64,000 nucleotides of DNA from Fictibacillus marinisediminis (GCF_023149135.1 NZ_JAIWJX010000002.1:3348001-3412000), one strand, 5' to 3'. Positions 1-8,551 are shown, numbered from the stretch's first letter. Translations and numbers: made by a program. The notes: a model not told the origin generated them from the letters alone.

Positions 1-479
1 GAAGTAAAGGACTTTCTTCCGTTTAAGATCCATTGATCCCCTTTTTGTTCGGCAATCGTCTGAGGTTTCCCGCCTCGAGTCGGACTTCCTGTTGCCGGTT
101 CAGTAGAAGCACGGTTGATCAAACTCCGAGAATGCACAATGCGTTTGCAGAGTTTCTCAAAGACTGTAGGATCCCATGGTTTTCGCTCAGACAAGTCCAT
201 AACCACACCAAGATGCCATCCTATTGATAATGCCGTAGAACCATCTCCGCGGGCAATCTGTTCCTGAAACAGGATATAGTCATAAAGGCTGATCTCCTGG
301 CCTCCGTATTCTTTAGGGACGGTCAAGGATAAGTAACCGGCTTCTCCCAATTCCTTGAAATTCTCAAATGGAAAAGTGCCTTGCTGGTCATGTTCGGGAG
401 CGCGCTCTGCAAATCTCTCACTAAGCTCATGTAATTTCTTCATCCAGCGAGCCTGAAATTCAGTATGGATAAATTCCAT
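1..479 (-). CDS. Acyl-CoA dehydrogenase, N-terminal part (runs off window)
   Basis: The minus strand is open from an ATG at 479 to the window edge, about 159 residues without a stop. The protein shows the N-terminal helical domain of acyl-CoA dehydrogenases, with VPKEYGGQEIS and the substrate/FAD region ending in STEPATGSPTRGG and a middle-domain start (WILNGRKSFTS). The family oxidises acyl-CoA thioesters to enoyl-CoA with FAD in the cytoplasm. A GGTGA ribosome site lies just upstream of the ATG. The C-terminal FAD domain and catalytic Glu are outside the window, so chain-length class cannot be judged. The STEPATGSP stretch and its spacing to WILNG are typical of the family, so the assignment is firm at family level only. 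Confidence 0.85.
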   Translation of the reverse strand, partial: MEFIHTEFQARWMKKLHELSERFAERAPEHDQQGTFPFENFKELGEAGYLSLTVPKEYGGQEISLYDYILFQEQIARGDGSTALSIGWHLGVVMDLSERKPWDPTVFEKLCKRIVHSRSLINRASTEPATGSPTRGGKPQTIAEQKGDQWILNGRKSFT

Positions 480-926
480 TTTGTCTCACCAACTGCCTTT
501 TTATAGTATAGTTTATAAGAAAAGCGCAAGCGGCCCGTTAAGGTCCGAAAAGCGCTGGAACTCTTACACAGCAACACGCTTTTTGTGTTGAGGAGTAAGA
601 GTGAAGCGACCAAAGACAAATTGTGGTCCATAATTCGTCCTAAGAGGACCTTTGCTGAAAACACGAACCATGTTTTCAGCCCTGGGCGCTGGAGCTGGAC
701 ATTACGTCTATACCGGCTTTTCTCTCCCAGAAAAACTCTGTTTTATTATATTTACCCTACTTCGTTTATGTACACTTCGCAACTTTCATGCTTTGTTCTT
801 AGGCGCTTTGCTCATTTTTATTTCGGACAGAGACCATTCCGTGCCTGATGACGTCTAATGAAATAGGATGGATTTTTTTATTTATCATCCAATTCTTCTA
901 TTTCATTCATAGAAAGGACATCAACT
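480..926. other. Intergenic region with degenerate palindrome remnants
   Basis: No convincing gene is seen in these 447 bases. Positions 521-558 carry an AGCGC...GCGCT palindromic stretch of a kind dispersed in Bacillaceae genomes. An imperfect hairpin spans 859-905 (TGAAATAG pairing with CTATTTCA and GGATG with CATCC) just ahead of the L,D-transpeptidase gene. Short open frames here lack a ribosome site and family-like sequence. Confidence 0.4.
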
Positions 927-1586
927 GTGAAACTCAGATACCGAATTCTTGTATTTCTGGCCATTGGGCTTTTTGCTTTTTCTTATTATTTCTATCAGCA
1001 CTCCTCTTTTAGCTCGCCGAAATCCGTTCATCCTTCAGCCAAGTATCCTCCTGTTGAGCAAAAAGAAAATCATGAAAAAATTCAAAAACCACCAGTGAAC
1101 CCAACACCATCTCAAGATAAGGAAACGAACCAAGAGGTAAAAAGCCCTTCTGCCTATCCGCTATTGATCATTAACCTTCATAGCAATGAGCTCGCCTATT
1201 ATAAAAACGGGACGCTTGTAAAAACATTTTCAATTGCTTCAGGTAAATCTTCGACCCCCACTCCCCAGGGAATCTATAAAATTGCCAATAAGATTAAAAA
1301 CAGGCCCTATTACAAAGAACATATTGCTGGAGGCGATCCTAAAAATCCGCTCGGCGACCGATGGATGGGCTTATCCGTAAACCCTCAACTCTCCTATGCC
1401 ATCCACGGTAACAACAATGAAAGCTCCATCGGCCAGCATATTTCTTCCGGCTGCATCAGAATGCATAACGAAGAGGGTAGGTGGCTTTTTGATCAGATCA
1501 CTCTTCAAACCACCGTCATTATTACAAATACAGCCAAATCGTTCCCTGTAATTGCTGGACAATATGGTTACGTAACCGCACAATAA
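927..1586 (+). CDS. L,D-transpeptidase (YkuD family), membrane-anchored
   Basis: A 219-residue protein with one N-terminal membrane segment (about residues 7-24), then a Pro/Glu/Lys/Ser-rich linker to about residue 75, then a YkuD domain. The catalytic signature is visible: His160 in YAIHG and Cys176 in SSGCIRM. Such enzymes make 3-3 cross-links or otherwise edit peptidoglycan stem peptides outside the membrane. No LysM or PG-binding module is present, so it is a minimal version. The start has an AGAAAGGA-type site about 10 bases upstream. It stands alone, and its stop is only four bases before a MITE-like repeat (1591-1810) whose ends pair and may act as terminator. Confidence 0.92.
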   Translation: MKLRYRILVFLAIGLFAFSYYFYQHSSFSSPKSVHPSAKYPPVEQKENHEKIQKPPVNPTPSQDKETNQEVKSPSAYPLLIINLHSNELAYYKNGTLVKTFSIASGKSSTPTPQGIYKIANKIKNRPYYKEHIAGGDPKNPLGDRWMGLSVNPQLSYAIHGNNNESSIGQHISSGCIRMHNEEGRWLFDQITLQTTVIITNTAKSFPVIAGQYGYVTAQ

Positions 1587-1590
1587 AAAA

Positions 1591-1810
1591 GGGGCTGTCC
1601 TGAAAGTCGAAAATTGACCTTCAGCAGCTCCTTTTTGGCTTGAAAATCTTCAATGAAAAGTTGATTGAAGTGGAAGGTGCGAGACTCCTGCGGGACTAGC
1701 GTGACAGGTGAGCCTCTTGGCGCTAGCGCCAAGAGGCTCACCGCACGCCCCGCGGAAAGCGAGCACCCTGGAACGGAAATCAACAGCTTACAGACTTCTT
1801 GGACAGCCCC
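1591..1810. repeat. MITE-like element, copy 1 (GGGGCTGTCC ends)
   Basis: A 220-bp non-coding element bounded by inverted repeats GGGGCTGTCC (1591-1600) and GGACAGCCCC (1801-1810), with partly matching bases further in. The core at about 1663-1790 (GTTGATTGAAGTG, GTGCGAGACTCCTGCGGG, CGCGGAAAGCGAGCA, GGAACGGAAATCAAC) matches the cores of the elements at 44469-44691 and 59660-59880, although the terminal repeats are unrelated. I see no target duplication. It fills the space between two convergent genes. Confidence 0.75.
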
Positions 1811-1819
1811 TTCTTCCTT

Positions 1820-3100
1820 TTACATAAGATACCGAAGATAAACATAAACACTTGATATAAGAATGGATAAAATCATCAAGGGGAATCCAATAATCAAATA
1901 TTTAACAAACGAAATATGATAGCCTTCTTTACCCGCAAGTCCGGCAACCACAAGGTTGGCACTCGCACCGATCAAGGTTCCGTTGCCGCCAAGGCAGGCT
2001 CCGAGTGACAAACTCCACCATAAGGGCTCAAGGTTAGTGATTCCCATATGCCCCATTTCTTTAATCATCGGAATCATCGTCGCAACAAATGGTATGTTAT
2101 CCACGAAAGCAGAAGCAATCGCGCTCATCCATAAGATTAAGAAAGTCGTCGCCTTTAAATCTCCGCCTGTCCACTCCATCGCATGTTTAGCCACACTTGC
2201 AATAATCCCAGTCTCAACCAGCCCCGCTACAATAACAAACAATCCCACAAAGAAAAACAGAGTGGTCCATTCTACTTTTTCCAGAGCATATTCCAGGTGT
2301 TTTTCACCCGCCAGCAACAAGAGTAGAAAGGCACCAAACAAGGCAATGGTTGCGGTTTCCACATGAATGAACTGATGCAGGAAGAATCCGCCAATGGTAA
2401 TCGCAAGTGCGAGCAAGCACTTACGGAGCAGCTTATGGTCTACAATTTCTTTTTTTTCATCCAGCCTCATCAGATTTTCTACTAACTCAGTTTTAGTTTT
2501 GAGTCCTTTTTTATAAAAGATAGCCATAATGGCTATTGTGATCACTAAAATGATCCCGCAGATTAAAGCAAGATTATCAATAAAGGACAAGAAGGTGAGC
2601 TCCTTTACCGCACTGCCGATCATAATGTTGGGCGGATCACCAATCATCGTTGCTGTTCCGCCGATATTGGACGCAAAGATTTCAGTCATTAAAAAAGGAA
2701 TCGGATTAAGGTTTAACCTTCTTGTTACGCTGAAGGTAACAGGTACAACAAGCAGAACCGTCGTCACATTATCAAGAAAGGCCGAACCGATAGCTGTAAT
2801 CAAACCTAACGCAATGAGGGTCTTGACCGGATCTCCTTTTACTTTTTTTGCTGCCCAAATCGCAATAAACTTGAATAATCCGGTTTCCGCCGTTATGGTT
2901 ACAATAACCATCATACCGACGAGAAGACCGATTGTATTAAAATCAATATGATGAATGGCCGTTTCCTGGTCAATGACGCCAAGAGCGACCATAAGCGCTC
3001 CACCAAGAATGGAAATAATGGTACGGTGCACTTTTTCAGAAATAATTAAGCCATATGTAATTAAAAATATGCTGAGCGCTATAATTGCTTGTTGTCCCAT
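1820..3100 (-). CDS. ArsB/NhaD family permease (ion transporter superfamily)
   Basis: A 426-residue polytopic membrane protein made of two related halves. Each half carries a re-entrant-loop signature: AFLDNVTTVLLVVP followed by GGTATMIGDPPNIMIG in the N half, and AFVDNIPFVATMIP followed by GGNGTLIGASANLVVAG in the C half. This arrangement is typical of ArsB/NhaD-like anion or cation permeases related to the P protein. Substrate cannot be told from sequence; no ars regulator or arsenate reductase is nearby, which argues against a dedicated arsenite pump. The start has a GGAGGAGAAG site directly upstream. Its stop lies 10 bases from the MITE-like repeat. Confidence 0.85.
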   Translation of the reverse strand: MGQQAIIALSIFLITYGLIISEKVHRTIISILGGALMVALGVIDQETAIHHIDFNTIGLLVGMMVIVTITAETGLFKFIAIWAAKKVKGDPVKTLIALGLITAIGSAFLDNVTTVLLVVPVTFSVTRRLNLNPIPFLMTEIFASNIGGTATMIGDPPNIMIGSAVKELTFLSFIDNLALICGIILVITIAIMAIFYKKGLKTKTELVENLMRLDEKKEIVDHKLLRKCLLALAITIGGFFLHQFIHVETATIALFGAFLLLLLAGEKHLEYALEKVEWTTLFFFVGLFVIVAGLVETGIIASVAKHAMEWTGGDLKATTFLILWMSAIASAFVDNIPFVATMIPMIKEMGHMGITNLEPLWWSLSLGACLGGNGTLIGASANLVVAGLAGKEGYHISFVKYLIIGFPLMILSILISSVYVYLRYLM

Positions 3101-3502
3101 ATCACTTCTCCTCCATTTATCATTACGGAAAACCAGTGCTAGCGGCGCACTTGTCTCAAACCTTAACTAAAATAATACTTCATTACCGTTGAATGGGTAA
3201 ATGATTTTTGCCTTATTGCTCACATACAGTTCCATTGATATGGTCTTTTTTCCTCCTCCCTTTTTGTTTTAAATCCTTAGAAGAATAGAATATGTGTATA
3301 GCCGTATTTAATTGAGGCTATTCTATGGGTGCTGCATTTTATTTTTGGGGCTATGTTAAACAATATTGTTGATTTTTAAACCAAAATTAAGGGAACTTCC
3401 GCATTTAGAAGTTCCCTTGTCTGTTTCATTAAAGCCCCCTATAATAGAATAACGAGCGCAATCCAATACTTTAGCATTGCGCCCTATAGCGGAATATACA
3501 AA
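3101..3502. other. Intergenic region: leader of permease and downstream hairpins
   Basis: A possible 22-codon upstream reading frame on the minus strand (3167-3235) precedes the permease, but its spacing to the GGAGGAGG tract near 3255 is too long to call it a gene. A terminator lies at 3389-3418. A second inverted repeat, GCGCAAT...ATTGCGC, lies at about 3458-3482. The rest shows nothing recognisable. Confidence 0.4.
3389..3418 (-). terminator. Intrinsic terminator after DinB gene
   Basis: An 11-bp perfect stem, AAGGGAACTTC / GAAGTTCCCTT, with an 8-base loop. A T-rich tract follows on the minus strand. It sits 85 bases past the stop of the DinB-family gene. Confidence 0.7.
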
Positions 3503-4039
3503 TTATTCTCGCTCCTTTGGCCAAGAGCCTTGTTGTTTGCGAATTAATACAATTTGCCCTATATGGTATACGTTGTGCAAAATTTGACGAGCCAGACCCC
3601 CAACATGTTCCTCTTCCAGATGACTGTCATTAACTTGTGCTAGTGATTTACGCAAATTTTCACAAATTAGGCGTGTTTCTGCCAAGACTGCCTTCCATTT
3701 TTCAGAATCTGCTGGGTCCCCGATATCTCCAAATGTATTCTCTGCCAAGACTGCCTTCCATTTAGAATCTGCTGGTTCCCCGATATCTCCAAATGCAGCC
3801 TTGCTATTAGATGCCTTTTTTCTAGGCGTTGTGTCATTGATTTGTCTAACAAGTAGGGCGTTGTAATAATTTAGATGGTTCACAGTTTGCCAAATTGTAT
3901 TCCCTCCTCCAGGGGGTTGCCAGCTTGCATCTGTGGAATTTAAACCCTCAAGAGCAGATTCTAAAGGTAAAAACCAGGTCTCAGTATCCCAACTAAAGTC
4001 AAATTCCATGCGAAAAATATCCATCAGTTCTAGGTTCAT
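3503..4039 (-). CDS. DinB family protein with an internal tandem duplication
   Basis: A 178-residue DinB/YfiT-like four-helix bundle protein. Family features are the N-terminal TWFLPLESALEGL helix, the WQTVNHLNYYN helix with its metal-type His, and the C-terminal HNVYHIGQIVLIR helix with two His. Members of this superfamily are putative metal-dependent thiol-S-transferases; the actual substrate is unknown. Odd: residues about 82-121 hold a near-exact repeat (FGDIGEPADSKWKAVLAE, then FGDIGDPADSEKWKAVLAE) encoded by 58- and 55-bp direct repeats. The original helix is thereby doubled, which should extend the bundle or loop out. ATG chosen behind a GGGGAG site. Confidence 0.85.
   Translation of the reverse strand: MNLELMDIFRMEFDFSWDTETWFLPLESALEGLNSTDASWQPPGGGNTIWQTVNHLNYYNALLVRQINDTTPRKKASNSKAAFGDIGEPADSKWKAVLAENTFGDIGDPADSEKWKAVLAETRLICENLRKSLAQVNDSHLEEEHVGGLARQILHNVYHIGQIVLIRKQQGSWPKERE
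3678..3795. repeat. Tandem direct repeat inside the DinB gene
   Basis: Unit 1 is 3678-3735 and unit 2 is 3741-3795. They are almost identical (TCTGCCAAGACTGCCTTCCA to CCGATATCTCCAAATG) apart from a 3-base indel and single substitutions. Both keep the reading frame, so this is a recent in-frame coding duplication. Confidence 0.9.
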
Positions 4040-4109
4040 TTGCTTTCTCCCCTCGCCTCGAGTTATTCCAATATTCAGATATCGAAAACAGCTAAAACAT
4101 TATCATCGA

Positions 4110-4265
4110 GTCGGGTCTTCACGATGCGGCCTTGACCGATAATTTTTGAATCGTCATCTTTTGGAGTAAATATGGATCTACGACGTATCGAACGACAACG
4201 CTTCGCTGTAAAGATTGCGGAAAGACCTTCACCGATGTTACGAACACCCCAAATAGCTGCTGAAC
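4110..4265 (+). pseudogene. Transposase zinc-ribbon remnant
   Basis: One plus-strand frame reads SKYGSTTYRTTT, then LRCKDCGKTFTDVTNTP, with stops on both sides. The CxxCGKTFT block is the zinc-ribbon found at the N-terminus of several transposase families (ISL3, IS1595, IS1). No start, no first Cys pair and no catalytic domain remain, so this is at most a decayed fragment. The assignment rests on one short motif and the exact family is not determinable. Confidence 0.4.
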
Positions 4266-4461
4266 CTCTCCACATCTTACTTCTCCTCCAAATTTCTTAT
4301 ATATAATATAGATAACTTGGAATAAATTTTCAATTTTGAAACCATTTTGAGGTATAAAAATCAAAATCAACATTTTAGAGCGTCCCCAAAAACCTCAGCA
4401 TCATGAAATTAAAATGTAGAATATTTGTATAACCTCTGTCGTATTTTTTATGAATTTCAGG

Positions 4462-4486
4462 GTTCGTTTTATATCGAATCGGGTAC
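4462..4486 (+). promoter_or_regulatory. Possible sigma-B-type promoter for DUF3243 gene
   Basis: GTTCGT (4462-4467), a 13-base spacer, then GGGTAC (4481-4486) resembles the sigma-B pattern GTTTAA-N12..15-GGGTAT. The -10 matches 5 of 6 and the -35 only about half. It lies 36 bases before the ATG. Weak but reasonable for a small soluble protein in a genome with RsbR homologues. Confidence 0.35.
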
Positions 4487-4521
4487 TACTCCTATATCTC
4501 AACTTTTAGGAGGAATAGAAA

Positions 4522-4827
4522 ATGGCTAACACAAACGTGAACAATGTGGACGAGAAAGTAGCAAATATGGACTCCGAAAAGAAAGATCAAATTTTACAGG
4601 ATTTTGAGGAATTTAAAGGATACTTATCAGACAAAGTCAGTAAAGGCCAAAAGTTAGGATTAGGTGAAGAGCAGCTGGCAAAAGCCGCTGAAAAAGTAGC
4701 TGGATATCTTGCTGAACATGAAGACCCTAGAAACTCTGAAGAAAAACTCCTTCAGGAATTATGGAAAGTAGGAGACAAAGATCAGCAGCATGCACTCGCT
4801 CATATGCTGGTCCGTCTTGTAGATTAA
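4522..4827 (+). CDS. DUF3243 domain protein (YmfJ-like)
   Basis: A 101-residue soluble, charged, mostly helical protein of the DUF3243 family, the group of B. subtilis YmfJ. Family features are DFEEFKGYLSDKVSKG, the central LGLGEEQLAKAAEKVAGYLA and the conserved LLQELWKVGDKDQQHALAHMLVRLV end. Its function is unknown. No membrane segment or cofactor motif is seen. Start chosen at the ATG behind TAGGAGGAATAGAA. It is monocistronic, with a possible sigma-B promoter upstream and a strong bidirectional terminator at 4992-5023. Confidence 0.88.
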   Translation: MANTNVNNVDEKVANMDSEKKDQILQDFEEFKGYLSDKVSKGQKLGLGEEQLAKAAEKVAGYLAEHEDPRNSEEKLLQELWKVGDKDQQHALAHMLVRLVD

Positions 4828-4991
4828 CAGTAAGCGTAGATAGAGCACCGGATTCTTATCCGATGCTCAAAACTAAGGCCAAATTAAAATTAATTCTACT
4901 TAATGAGTGATTCCAAATGGCCAGGAACAATAGTCACAATATGTCTAGAGAAGAACTGGAAAGAAAGGCGGCAAAGCCCGCCATAATGATT

Positions 4992-5023
4992 AAAAAATCA
5001 GCCATTAAGGGCTGATTTTTTTT
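4992..5023. terminator. Bidirectional intrinsic terminator
   Basis: AAAAAATCAGCC / GGCTGATTTTTTTT stem with a short loop, serving the convergent DUF3243 and SGNH hydrolase genes. A 32-codon frame (4917-5015) runs into this hairpin and is rejected as a gene. Confidence 0.85.
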
Positions 5024-5026
5024 GAC

Positions 5027-5800
5027 TTAACTTAACTCTAAACGTTTATAAACTTCTTCACCGATTAACGCATATCCTTTTTTATTAGGATGAAGTTCGT
5101 CTGCAAAATAAGCTTTTTTGTTTTTCCCCGAGAAGACGCCCTCTACATTAATAAACCGGGTATTCTTCTGTTCAGCCGTTATTACCTGTGCCTTTTTGTT
5201 CCATTGCTGAACCAGACTGCTTTCAGGGAGGTGATCTTTGCGGTTTGTGAATGGGTTATAAATGCCTACCAGATATATTTTTGCTTTTGGATTTTCTTTT
5301 CTCATTTCTTTTATTGCCGTTTTTAAATTATTTTGATAGTTCTGCTGTGCTTTTACAATGATTTCTTTTTTTCGATCCGGGTGGGTTTTAGTAAGGAGCA
5401 GGCTGTTTAAGTAATCATTCATACCAATATTTAAAAAGATCATACGGGCAGAACCGATGGATGACTTTAACTGTTCATTTTTTAAACGCTTTAACAATAA
5501 GGCGCTTGTATCATCAGGAACTCCGTAATCCTTGACTGTAATCTCACTTTTCATGTGATTTTCAAGTCGTTCTTCCACTTTTCCTACATAACCACTGTTG
5601 CCTGAATTTCCTGCACCATATGATAATGAATCCCCCAATGCAACAATATTAAATTCTTTGCCATCGTTTTTTATTTCTGATTTTCCGTAATGGGTCATAG
5701 AGGACAGAACAGAAGGAAGATTAAGCCTTGTGATGGAAAAAAGGATGCCTGTGATTAAAACGATCAGACAGGATGCAATAATTAATGTGTTTTTTTTCAT
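5027..5800 (-). CDS. SGNH/GDSL hydrolase, membrane-anchored or secreted
   Basis: About 257 residues from the ATG at 5800, which has GGAGG 8 bases upstream; an upstream in-frame ATG at 5827 has no site. An N-terminal hydrophobic segment (residues 4-22) acts as signal or anchor. SGNH blocks are clear: block I ALGDSLSYGAG (nucleophile Ser58), block II Gly region near YGVPDD, block III NIGMND, and block V ADELHPNKKGY with the Asp-x-x-His pair. The family hydrolyses ester bonds in lipids, acyl-thioesters or acetylated polymers. B. subtilis YpmR is a similar surface SGNH protein. Substrate is unknown. Confidence 0.88.
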   Translation of the reverse strand: MKKNTLIIASCLIVLITGILFSITRLNLPSVLSSMTHYGKSEIKNDGKEFNIVALGDSLSYGAGNSGNSGYVGKVEERLENHMKSEITVKDYGVPDDTSALLLKRLKNEQLKSSIGSARMIFLNIGMNDYLNSLLLTKTHPDRKKEIIVKAQQNYQNNLKTAIKEMRKENPKAKIYLVGIYNPFTNRKDHLPESSLVQQWNKKAQVITAEQKNTRFINVEGVFSGKNKKAYFADELHPNKKGYALIGEEVYKRLELS

Positions 5801-5973
5801 GGTGAAAGCCTCCGGATTTAATTTCAATTAGATTTAATGATTTAGCTTAAAATATTCCCCTTATTTCCCCGGAAGTAAACTATAAATCAATGGAAGCCTT
5901 TAAACCATTGTAATGTTCTCGCAATATTAATATGTTAAGATAAAGTTATGTCAGAGTAATGCGGGGGGTTTCT

Positions 5974-6180
5974 ATGTCAAAGTACTTAGTTGATCATAAA
6001 TCCTTGGTTATACATCGTACAGCATACATCTGCCACGCATGCCAGCATAACATTATCCTTAACAATTATCGTGACTTCACAAACAGCGAAGATAAAGTAC
6101 ATTCTCTTGTTGAAGAACAACGCTATACGTATTGTCCAAACTGCGCTCAAGAATTGATGCTACCACCTTATCAACAATAA
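5974..6180 (+). CDS. Small double-CxxC zinc-ribbon protein
   Basis: A 68-residue protein beginning MSKYLVDHK behind a GCGGGGGG site; the longer frame from 5959 places the start inside that site. It carries two Cys pairs, CHAC (about residue 22) and CPNC (about residue 58), which should bind one zinc as a treble-clef or ribbon. No known catalytic motif is present. It is transcribed alone and ends in a strong terminator shared with the convergent STAS gene. Function unknown; small zinc-ribbon proteins of Bacillaceae are often nucleic-acid or partner binding, but that is inference. Confidence 0.75.
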   Translation: MSKYLVDHKSLVIHRTAYICHACQHNIILNNYRDFTNSEDKVHSLVEEQRYTYCPNCAQELMLPPYQQ

Positions 6181-6217
6181 AAAAACAATCGCAGCCATTG
6201 GCTGCGATTGTTTTTTT
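6181..6217. terminator. Bidirectional intrinsic terminator
   Basis: ACAATCGCAGCC / GGCTGCGATTGT 12-bp stem with a three-base loop, A-run before and T-run after. It separates the zinc-ribbon gene from the convergent STAS gene. Confidence 0.9.
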
Positions 6218-7238
6218 ATATGATCCTTTGGCCTCTTTCAGCAAGGGCATAATGAATGCCATGCTTTAGATTAGCAAAGGACTTTATATCCGAAGTATGA
6301 TAATTTGAATTTGTCATCATTATACTAAGTGCCGGTGAAATTCCTACCATGATCGTTTTTGTGCCAAGCAATGTCGTAGCCGCAATGAGCTGCTGAAACA
6401 GAGAAATTGTATACTCGCTAATGTCCTCATCCAATCCCGTAAGATCAAGGATTAAAAAATCAGCTCCATATTTCGGAAGTTCATTGATGGTTTTTTCAAG
6501 CAATTCTTTAGAACGGTCTTCGTTATACTTGCCCAATAATGGGATGACCACAATATGATCCAAAACAGGAATGATAGGTGAAGAAATAACTTTTAGCAGA
6601 TCGGACAATTCTTTCGTCCGTTCTTCCACTATATTTTCAAGCTTAAATATTTCAGCCTGTTCTCTCCTTCTTGAAAGTTCATGAATATTTTCAGAAACGG
6701 TGATTAATGAGGGATAGAATTCAAACTGACAATGTTCATCACCTTCCAGCTGGCTGGAAGTCACTCGATACCAGAGGTTCTCTCCAAACAATCCGGTTAG
6801 TACACCTGCCCAGTGTCCAGGAATGAATGTTCCATGATTCTTCTTTTTCTGCAGCTTATTGATCCGGTATTCCCAACTGTTTTTCATCCGCAAAACAGCT
6901 TTCTTCTCTTTTTCATCCAACTCTTCGATCTCCAAGGTTCCCCATCCGGCAGAAGCATAAATCCCTGGCAGTACATTCAAGACATCTGCCGGATTGGCTC
7001 CCTCATTATAAAAGAATTCTCCAACGATGATACCCATCCGATATCCAGTTGTCTCAAGTACGACATTAGCTGACTCATCCCCGGATACCTCTTCAATGGT
7101 GTCAAGAAATGTTTTAAAAGCGGAATTAATCCAAAAGAGAATAGCATCATCCCCTTCGAATAAAAAGCTTCCATCAGCAGGTCTCCAGCTGAATTCAGCA
7201 CTTCCCACCTTAATCTGTGTATTATTTAAATGATTCAT
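6216..7238 (-). CDS. V4R-STAS protein, RsbR-like stressosome component
   Basis: A 340-residue fusion. Residues about 1-190 look like a V4R (4-vinyl-reductase-like) sensor domain, with GHWAGVLTGLFG and GDEHCQFEFYPS, a block that usually includes a Cys and His for metal or ligand. A helical linker (about 195-225, REQAEIFKLENIVEERTKEL) leads to a C-terminal STAS domain with PIIPVLDHIVVIPLLG and ILDLTGLDED. The Thr in DLTG matches the phosphorylatable Thr of RsbR/RsbS. Such proteins form the stressosome that holds RsbT and controls the sigma-B cascade, so this is probably a stressosome paralogue with its own input. It is monocistronic. The start ATG has a GAAAGGAC site. Confidence 0.85.
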   Translation of the reverse strand: MNHLNNTQIKVGSAEFSWRPADGSFLFEGDDAILFWINSAFKTFLDTIEEVSGDESANVVLETTGYRMGIIVGEFFYNEGANPADVLNVLPGIYASAGWGTLEIEELDEKEKKAVLRMKNSWEYRINKLQKKKNHGTFIPGHWAGVLTGLFGENLWYRVTSSQLEGDEHCQFEFYPSLITVSENIHELSRRREQAEIFKLENIVEERTKELSDLLKVISSPIIPVLDHIVVIPLLGKYNEDRSKELLEKTINELPKYGADFLILDLTGLDEDISEYTISLFQQLIAATTLLGTKTIMVGISPALSIMMTNSNYHTSDIKSFANLKHGIHYALAERGQRII

Positions 7239-7318
7239 AATGACCAGTCCTTTCGAGGCTTGGCGAAATCAACCTTCCTTTAATTTTACTGTATTCACAA
7301 GAAAAAGCCATAATAAAA

Positions 7319-7341
7319 GCTCTATGTTGGCCACATAGAGC
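7319..7341 (-). terminator. Terminator after nupC
   Basis: GCTCTATGT / ACATAGAGC stem followed on the minus strand by TTTTATTA. It lies 35 bases past the nupC stop. Confidence 0.7.
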
Positions 7342-7375
7342 CCATTTTATTTAAATCAGCCTTTCTAATAAAACA

Positions 7376-8551
7376 CTAGATCATGATCCCTGCGACTGCT
7401 GCTGATAACAAGCTGACGAGTGTGGCTCCATACAGCAATTTCAGTCCGAATTTTGCTACTTCGTTCCCTTTTTGTTCATGAAGGCCTTTTACCGCACCCG
7501 TTATGATTCCGATTGAAGAAAAGTTGGCAAAAGAAACGAGAAATACCGATACAATACCAACGGTACGCTCTGAAAGTCCTTTAATTTTGGCGAGGTCAAG
7601 CATTGCTACAAACTCATTGGATACAAGCTTTGTTGCCATAATCGTTCCTGCTTTTACAATTTCAGAAGAAGGAACACCGACAATAAAGGCGAACGGAGCG
7701 AACACATATCCGAGAAGCTTTTGAAACGTTATGCCGAACACCATATTGAAAACATCATTAACGGCACTGATCAGCGCCACAAAACCAATCAGCATCGCTC
7801 CCACAATAATTGCTACTTTAAACCCGTCCAGTATATACTCCCCCAGCATTTCAAAAAAGGTTTGCTTTTCTTCCTGAATCTCGATAATATCCTCTTCTGC
7901 TGTTACTTCATAAGGGTTAATGATATTTACAATGATGAATCCTCCAAGAAGATTAAGCATTAAGGCCGTCACAACATACTTCGGATCAATCAGGGTCATA
8001 TATGCACCAAGTATGGATGCTGATACTGTGGACATCGCAGACGTACACAGCGTGTACAGACGATGCCTTGGCATATGGCCAAGCAGCTTTTTAACCGAAA
8101 TAAAAACTTCCGATTGTCCGAAGACTGCTGAAGCCACTGCGTTATAGGATTCCAAACGCCCTAAACCATTGATCTTGCTTAGAAAAAATCCGATCCATTT
8201 TATGATGAAAGGCAGAATTCTTAAGTGCTGTGCAATTCCGATCAGAACGGATATAAATACAATCGGCAGGAGAACATTAAAGAAGAATGGCAAAGCCCCT
8301 TTGTTTGCAATTCCGCCAAAAACAAAGTTTACACCGTCTGCTGCATACCCGAGCAGCTTTTCAAAAAGATTAGAGATACCATGGATAATTACTAAACCAA
8401 TCCCTGTATTGAGCAGGATATAAGTCAGCAGGACCTGAAGTACAAGCATGATAATAATAGGTTTAAACTTGATATGCTTTCTATTATTGCTGACGGCATA
8501 AGCAAGCAAAAATACAACAGCAAGCCCTAAAATAAAAATAAGATATTTCAA
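7376..8551 (-). CDS. nupC: NupC-family concentrative nucleoside transporter
   Basis: A 391-residue polytopic protein of the CNT family with N-terminal, gate and C-terminal domains in order: [18 protein letters not shown], the [26 protein letters not shown] substrate region, and the C-terminal [15 protein letters not shown] plus [10 protein letters not shown]. It imports nucleosides with a cation (H+ or Na+). Length matches B. subtilis NupC (about 393). The start is a TTG behind AAAGGAGG, and the N-terminus resembles that of NupC. A second CNT paralogue is at 45585-46778, that one under a guanine-type riboswitch, so this copy may prefer other nucleosides; that is inference. It is monocistronic. 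Confidence 0.88.
   Translation of the reverse strand: MKYLIFILGLAVVFLLAYAVSNNRKHIKFKPIIIMLVLQVLLTYILLNTGIGLVIIHGISNLFEKLLGYAADGVNFVFGGIANKGALPFFFNVLLPIVFISVLIGIAQHLRILPFIIKWIGFFLSKINGLGRLESYNAVASAVFGQSEVFISVKKLLGHMPRHRLYTLCTSAMSTVSASILGAYMTLIDPKYVVTALMLNLLGGFIIVNIINPYEVTAEEDIIEIQEEKQTFFEMLGEYILDGFKVAIIVGAMLIGFVALISAVNDVFNMVFGITFQKLLGYVFAPFAFIVGVPSSEIVKAGTIMATKLVSNEFVAMLDLAKIKGLSERTVGIVSVFLVSFANFSSIGIITGAVKGLHEQKGNEVAKFGLKLLYGATLVSLLSAAVAGIMI

Noticed and set aside
585..858. Two overlapping plus-strand open frames (87 and 68 codons)
   Set aside because: No ribosome site, no family-like sequence, and they cross a degenerate palindrome region.
1956..2951. Plus-strand open frames opposite the ArsB/NhaD permease
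   Set aside because: Antisense shadows of a well-supported membrane protein gene with family motifs on the minus strand.
1820..3100. Arsenite efflux pump ArsB
   Set aside because: No arsR, arsC or arsD neighbour, and the sequence fits the broader ArsB/NhaD-type family equally well.
4917..5015. 32-codon frame before the SGNH hydrolase terminator
   Set aside because: Its codons form the terminator hairpin and there is no proper ribosome site.
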